From Nostoc sp. GT001 (GTDB taxonomy: Bacteria; Cyanobacteriota; Cyanobacteriia; Cyanobacteriales; Nostocaceae), in the NCBI RefSeq assembly GCF_030382115.1, contig NZ_JAUDRJ010000003.1:1332760-1348523 (forward strand): a stretch of 15,764 bases of DNA, in the 5' to 3' direction. Position numbers and translations under genes: made by a program. The notes beneath the pieces were generated by a model. It worked only from the letters and a program-made list of their open reading frames with translations, was not told where the DNA came from and searched no databases. This document shows positions 14,095 through 15,764 of the stretch, piece after piece; within the stretch, counting starts at the first letter, position 1; every line of letters starts with the position of its first letter.

Positions 14095-15462
14095 TCAGGA
14101 ATTAAGTTCGATAGGAATTGTAATAATAAATTCTGTTCCTTCTTTTATGGTAGATATACATTGCAGTTGACCACAATGTTTTTCTACAACAATTTGATAG
14201 CTGATAGATAGCCCTAACCCAGTGCCTTTACCAACGGGTTTAGTAGTGAAGAAAGGGTCAAATAATCGCTTTTGTATATCCTTGGGAATTCCAGTACCAT
14301 TATCGGCAATGCGAATAACTACTTGCCGATTGTCTGTGACTTCAGTACGAATACGAATTACAGGTGATTTTAGAGTTGAATAAACTGATTCAAAACTCTC
14401 GAAGATAGCATCAATTGCATTGGATAGAATATTCATAAATACTTGATTTATTAACCCAGCATAGCATTCTACTAAAGGGAGATTTCCATATTCTTTATCA
14501 ATAGTAATTATCTGACCTGTTTGCTGATTTACTAGACGACTCTGTAATATTATTAGAGTACTATCAATACCTTCATGAATATCAACTATCTTTTTATCAG
14601 ATTCATCGAGGCGAGAGAAATTGCGTAATGAAAGAACTATCTCTTGGATACGTTCAGTACCAAACTTCATAGAATCAAGAAGCTTGAGGTAATCAGCAGT
14701 TAAAAACTCTAGTTCCATTTCTGCGATCGCAGCTTTAATTTCTGCCACTGGTGCAGGATAATGGTGTTGGTATAGGCTAATTAATTGTAGTAAATCTTGG
14801 GTGTAGTTAATCGCATAAACAAGGTTGCCAGCAATAAAGTTTACAGGGTTATTGATTTCGTGTGCAATACCAGCAACGAGTTGTCCCAAAGCCGCCATTT
14901 TTTCATTCTGAATTAATCGCGCATAGTTATTCTTAAGGGTACGAAACCCTACTTTAGCAATTCTAGATTGTTCTTCTACTTTCTCTAGTTGAGCTAATGT
15001 TAAAATATGAATTTGAGAGTACGCTAAAAGTAAATGATGGAAATCGAGTAGCTTATAACTACCTAACTGAGTTTCTATTAAAATCGGCTCATATACAAAT
15101 TGAGGTTCTCGCTGCAATGCTATCTTATTTGCTTCTACAATGAGCGTATCCTCAGAAATTATACATACATCTGGCTGAAGAAAGTTAATCAGATTGATTG
15201 CAGGTCGTTTAGAAAATAGTGGGAAACTATAAGGACGACTCATGTGTTCAAAAAATCTTTGCCGGGAAATCATCCCCAGATAGTCATGATTTTTCACCAG
15301 GATAATTCCTGGTAGTAAAGTCTCTTGCTTAAAGAGTGTATTCAAATCATTTGCTGGACTATCTGCTTCGATGTAAACAGACCAAAGTGGTAATTCTTGC
15401 AAAGTAGATTCTAATCGTAAGTTCAGATTATTAGCATTTGTCATGCTATGCATTGCCAACAT
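14095..15462 (-). CDS. Orphan sensor histidine kinase with N-terminal CBS-like domain
   Basis: A 455-residue cytoplasmic two-component kinase. No membrane segment or signal peptide is seen. The N-terminal part (about 20-150) looks like a CBS-pair region: PGIILVKNHDYLGMISRQRFFEHM (51-74), then a second half near YEPILIETQLGSYKLLDFHHLLLAYS (124-149). A coiled coil (155-190) leads to the phosphoacceptor LVAGIAHEINNPVNFI (His201). The HATPase domain has the N-box INQVFMNILSNAIDAI (338-353), G1 IADNGTGIP (385-393), F-box FDPFFTTKP (401-409) and G2 GKGTGLGLSIS (411-421). The start is supported by AAGGA before the ATG at 15462. No response regulator is nearby, so its partner is unknown. CBS domains often bind adenine nucleotides, so energy sensing is a possibility only. 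Confidence 0.92.
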   Translation of the reverse strand: MLAMHSMTNANNLNLRLESTLQELPLWSVYIEADSPANDLNTLFKQETLLPGIILVKNHDYLGMISRQRFFEHMSRPYSFPLFSKRPAINLINFLQPDVCIISEDTLIVEANKIALQREPQFVYEPILIETQLGSYKLLDFHHLLLAYSQIHILTLAQLEKVEEQSRIAKVGFRTLKNNYARLIQNEKMAALGQLVAGIAHEINNPVNFIAGNLVYAINYTQDLLQLISLYQHHYPAPVAEIKAAIAEMELEFLTADYLKLLDSMKFGTERIQEIVLSLRNFSRLDESDKKIVDIHEGIDSTLIILQSRLVNQQTGQIITIDKEYGNLPLVECYAGLINQVFMNILSNAIDAIFESFESVYSTLKSPVIRIRTEVTDNRQVVIRIADNGTGIPKDIQKRLFDPFFTTKPVGKGTGLGLSISYQIVVEKHCGQLQCISTIKEGTEFIITIPIELNS

Positions 15463-15764
15463 AGTTTAAATCCTTAACCTTGAGTTAACATTTCTGATAA
15501 CACTGCGAATCAGCATTGCGATAATTGCAAAGTTAATCAAACTTATATTTCCCTGATTACTAGTGAAAATCACAGTTATGCTGCAAAACTGCTGATGTTA
15601 GCGCATCCGATTATTTTCTATCCTGGACAATTGATACTAATTAAAATCCTCTGTTACCTATTCGCTAACCTTGTGACGTTATATTTCTTGTTTATTTAAA
15701 ATATTTAAAATTATTTTGGGATACGCTCTTACCAATGGTTAATAAAGAACTTCAACCACAGTTA
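15463..15764. other. Gap upstream of the histidine kinase gene
   Basis: About 300 AT-rich bases. They hold the AAGGA ribosome site of the kinase gene and presumably its promoter. A small inverted repeat, GTGA-AAA-TCAC, occurs near 15562. No RNA gene, terminator or known operator is recognised. The last 30 bases may be the start of another gene. Confidence 0.4.
15735..15764 (+). CDS. Possible first codons of a gene running off the right edge
   Basis: An ATG at 15735 opens ten codons (MVNKELQPQL) to the window end with no stop. GGGA lies 13 bases upstream, too far for a good ribosome site. It would be divergent from the histidine kinase. There is too little sequence to judge product or reality. 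Confidence 0.25.
   Translation, partial: MVNKELQPQL

Noticed and set aside
1..15764. CRISPR array, tRNA or rRNA genes, insertion sequences
   Set aside because: No regularly spaced direct repeats, no cloverleaf or rRNA-like sequence, and no transposase-like protein in any frame.

Overview
The window comes from a filamentous, probably heterocyst-forming cyanobacterium of the Nostoc/Anabaena type. The octamer GCGATCGC (HIP1) occurs ten times (121, 405, 1352, 1410, 5194, 5218, 5464, 8237, 10128, 14723), against about 0.24 expected by chance. Short GC-rich or heptameric tandem repeats typical of these genomes sit between genes. The suf locus has the cyanobacterial layout sufBCDS, with a divergent sufR.

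Positions 1-5648 hold the iron-sulfur cluster assembly locus. sufB, sufC, sufD and sufS (cut by the left edge) run leftward, tightly packed, and sufR runs rightward. SufBCD is the scaffold/ATPase complex, SufS supplies sulfur from cysteine, and SufR is the Fe-S-sensing repressor. Two copies of the SufR operator form (CAAC-N6-GTTG) lie in the sufB/sufR gap. A perfect 14-bp hairpin separates sufB from sufC, and a CGCAGAG repeat sits just upstream of the sufC start.

Positions 5649-8746 hold a small unrecognised protein, a hairpin terminator, a four-helix membrane protein, a YbjQ/UPF0145 protein with a candidate NtcA promoter, a 650-base gap with little recognisable content, and an exported TPR protein. 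Positions 8749-11509 hold a drug-export-type ABC ATPase without a visible permease, then a Tat-exported PhoD-family phosphatase with a candidate Pho box.

Positions 11629-14050 look like an accessory, defence-type segment: a genomic repeat, a HicB/HicA toxin-antitoxin pair, then a two-gene unit of an AAA_21/OLD-like ATPase and a PIN-like protein. This last pair is the best candidate for an incompletely described system. Positions 14095-15462 encode an orphan sensor histidine kinase on the minus strand. The last 300 bases are mostly non-coding and may include the first codons of another gene.
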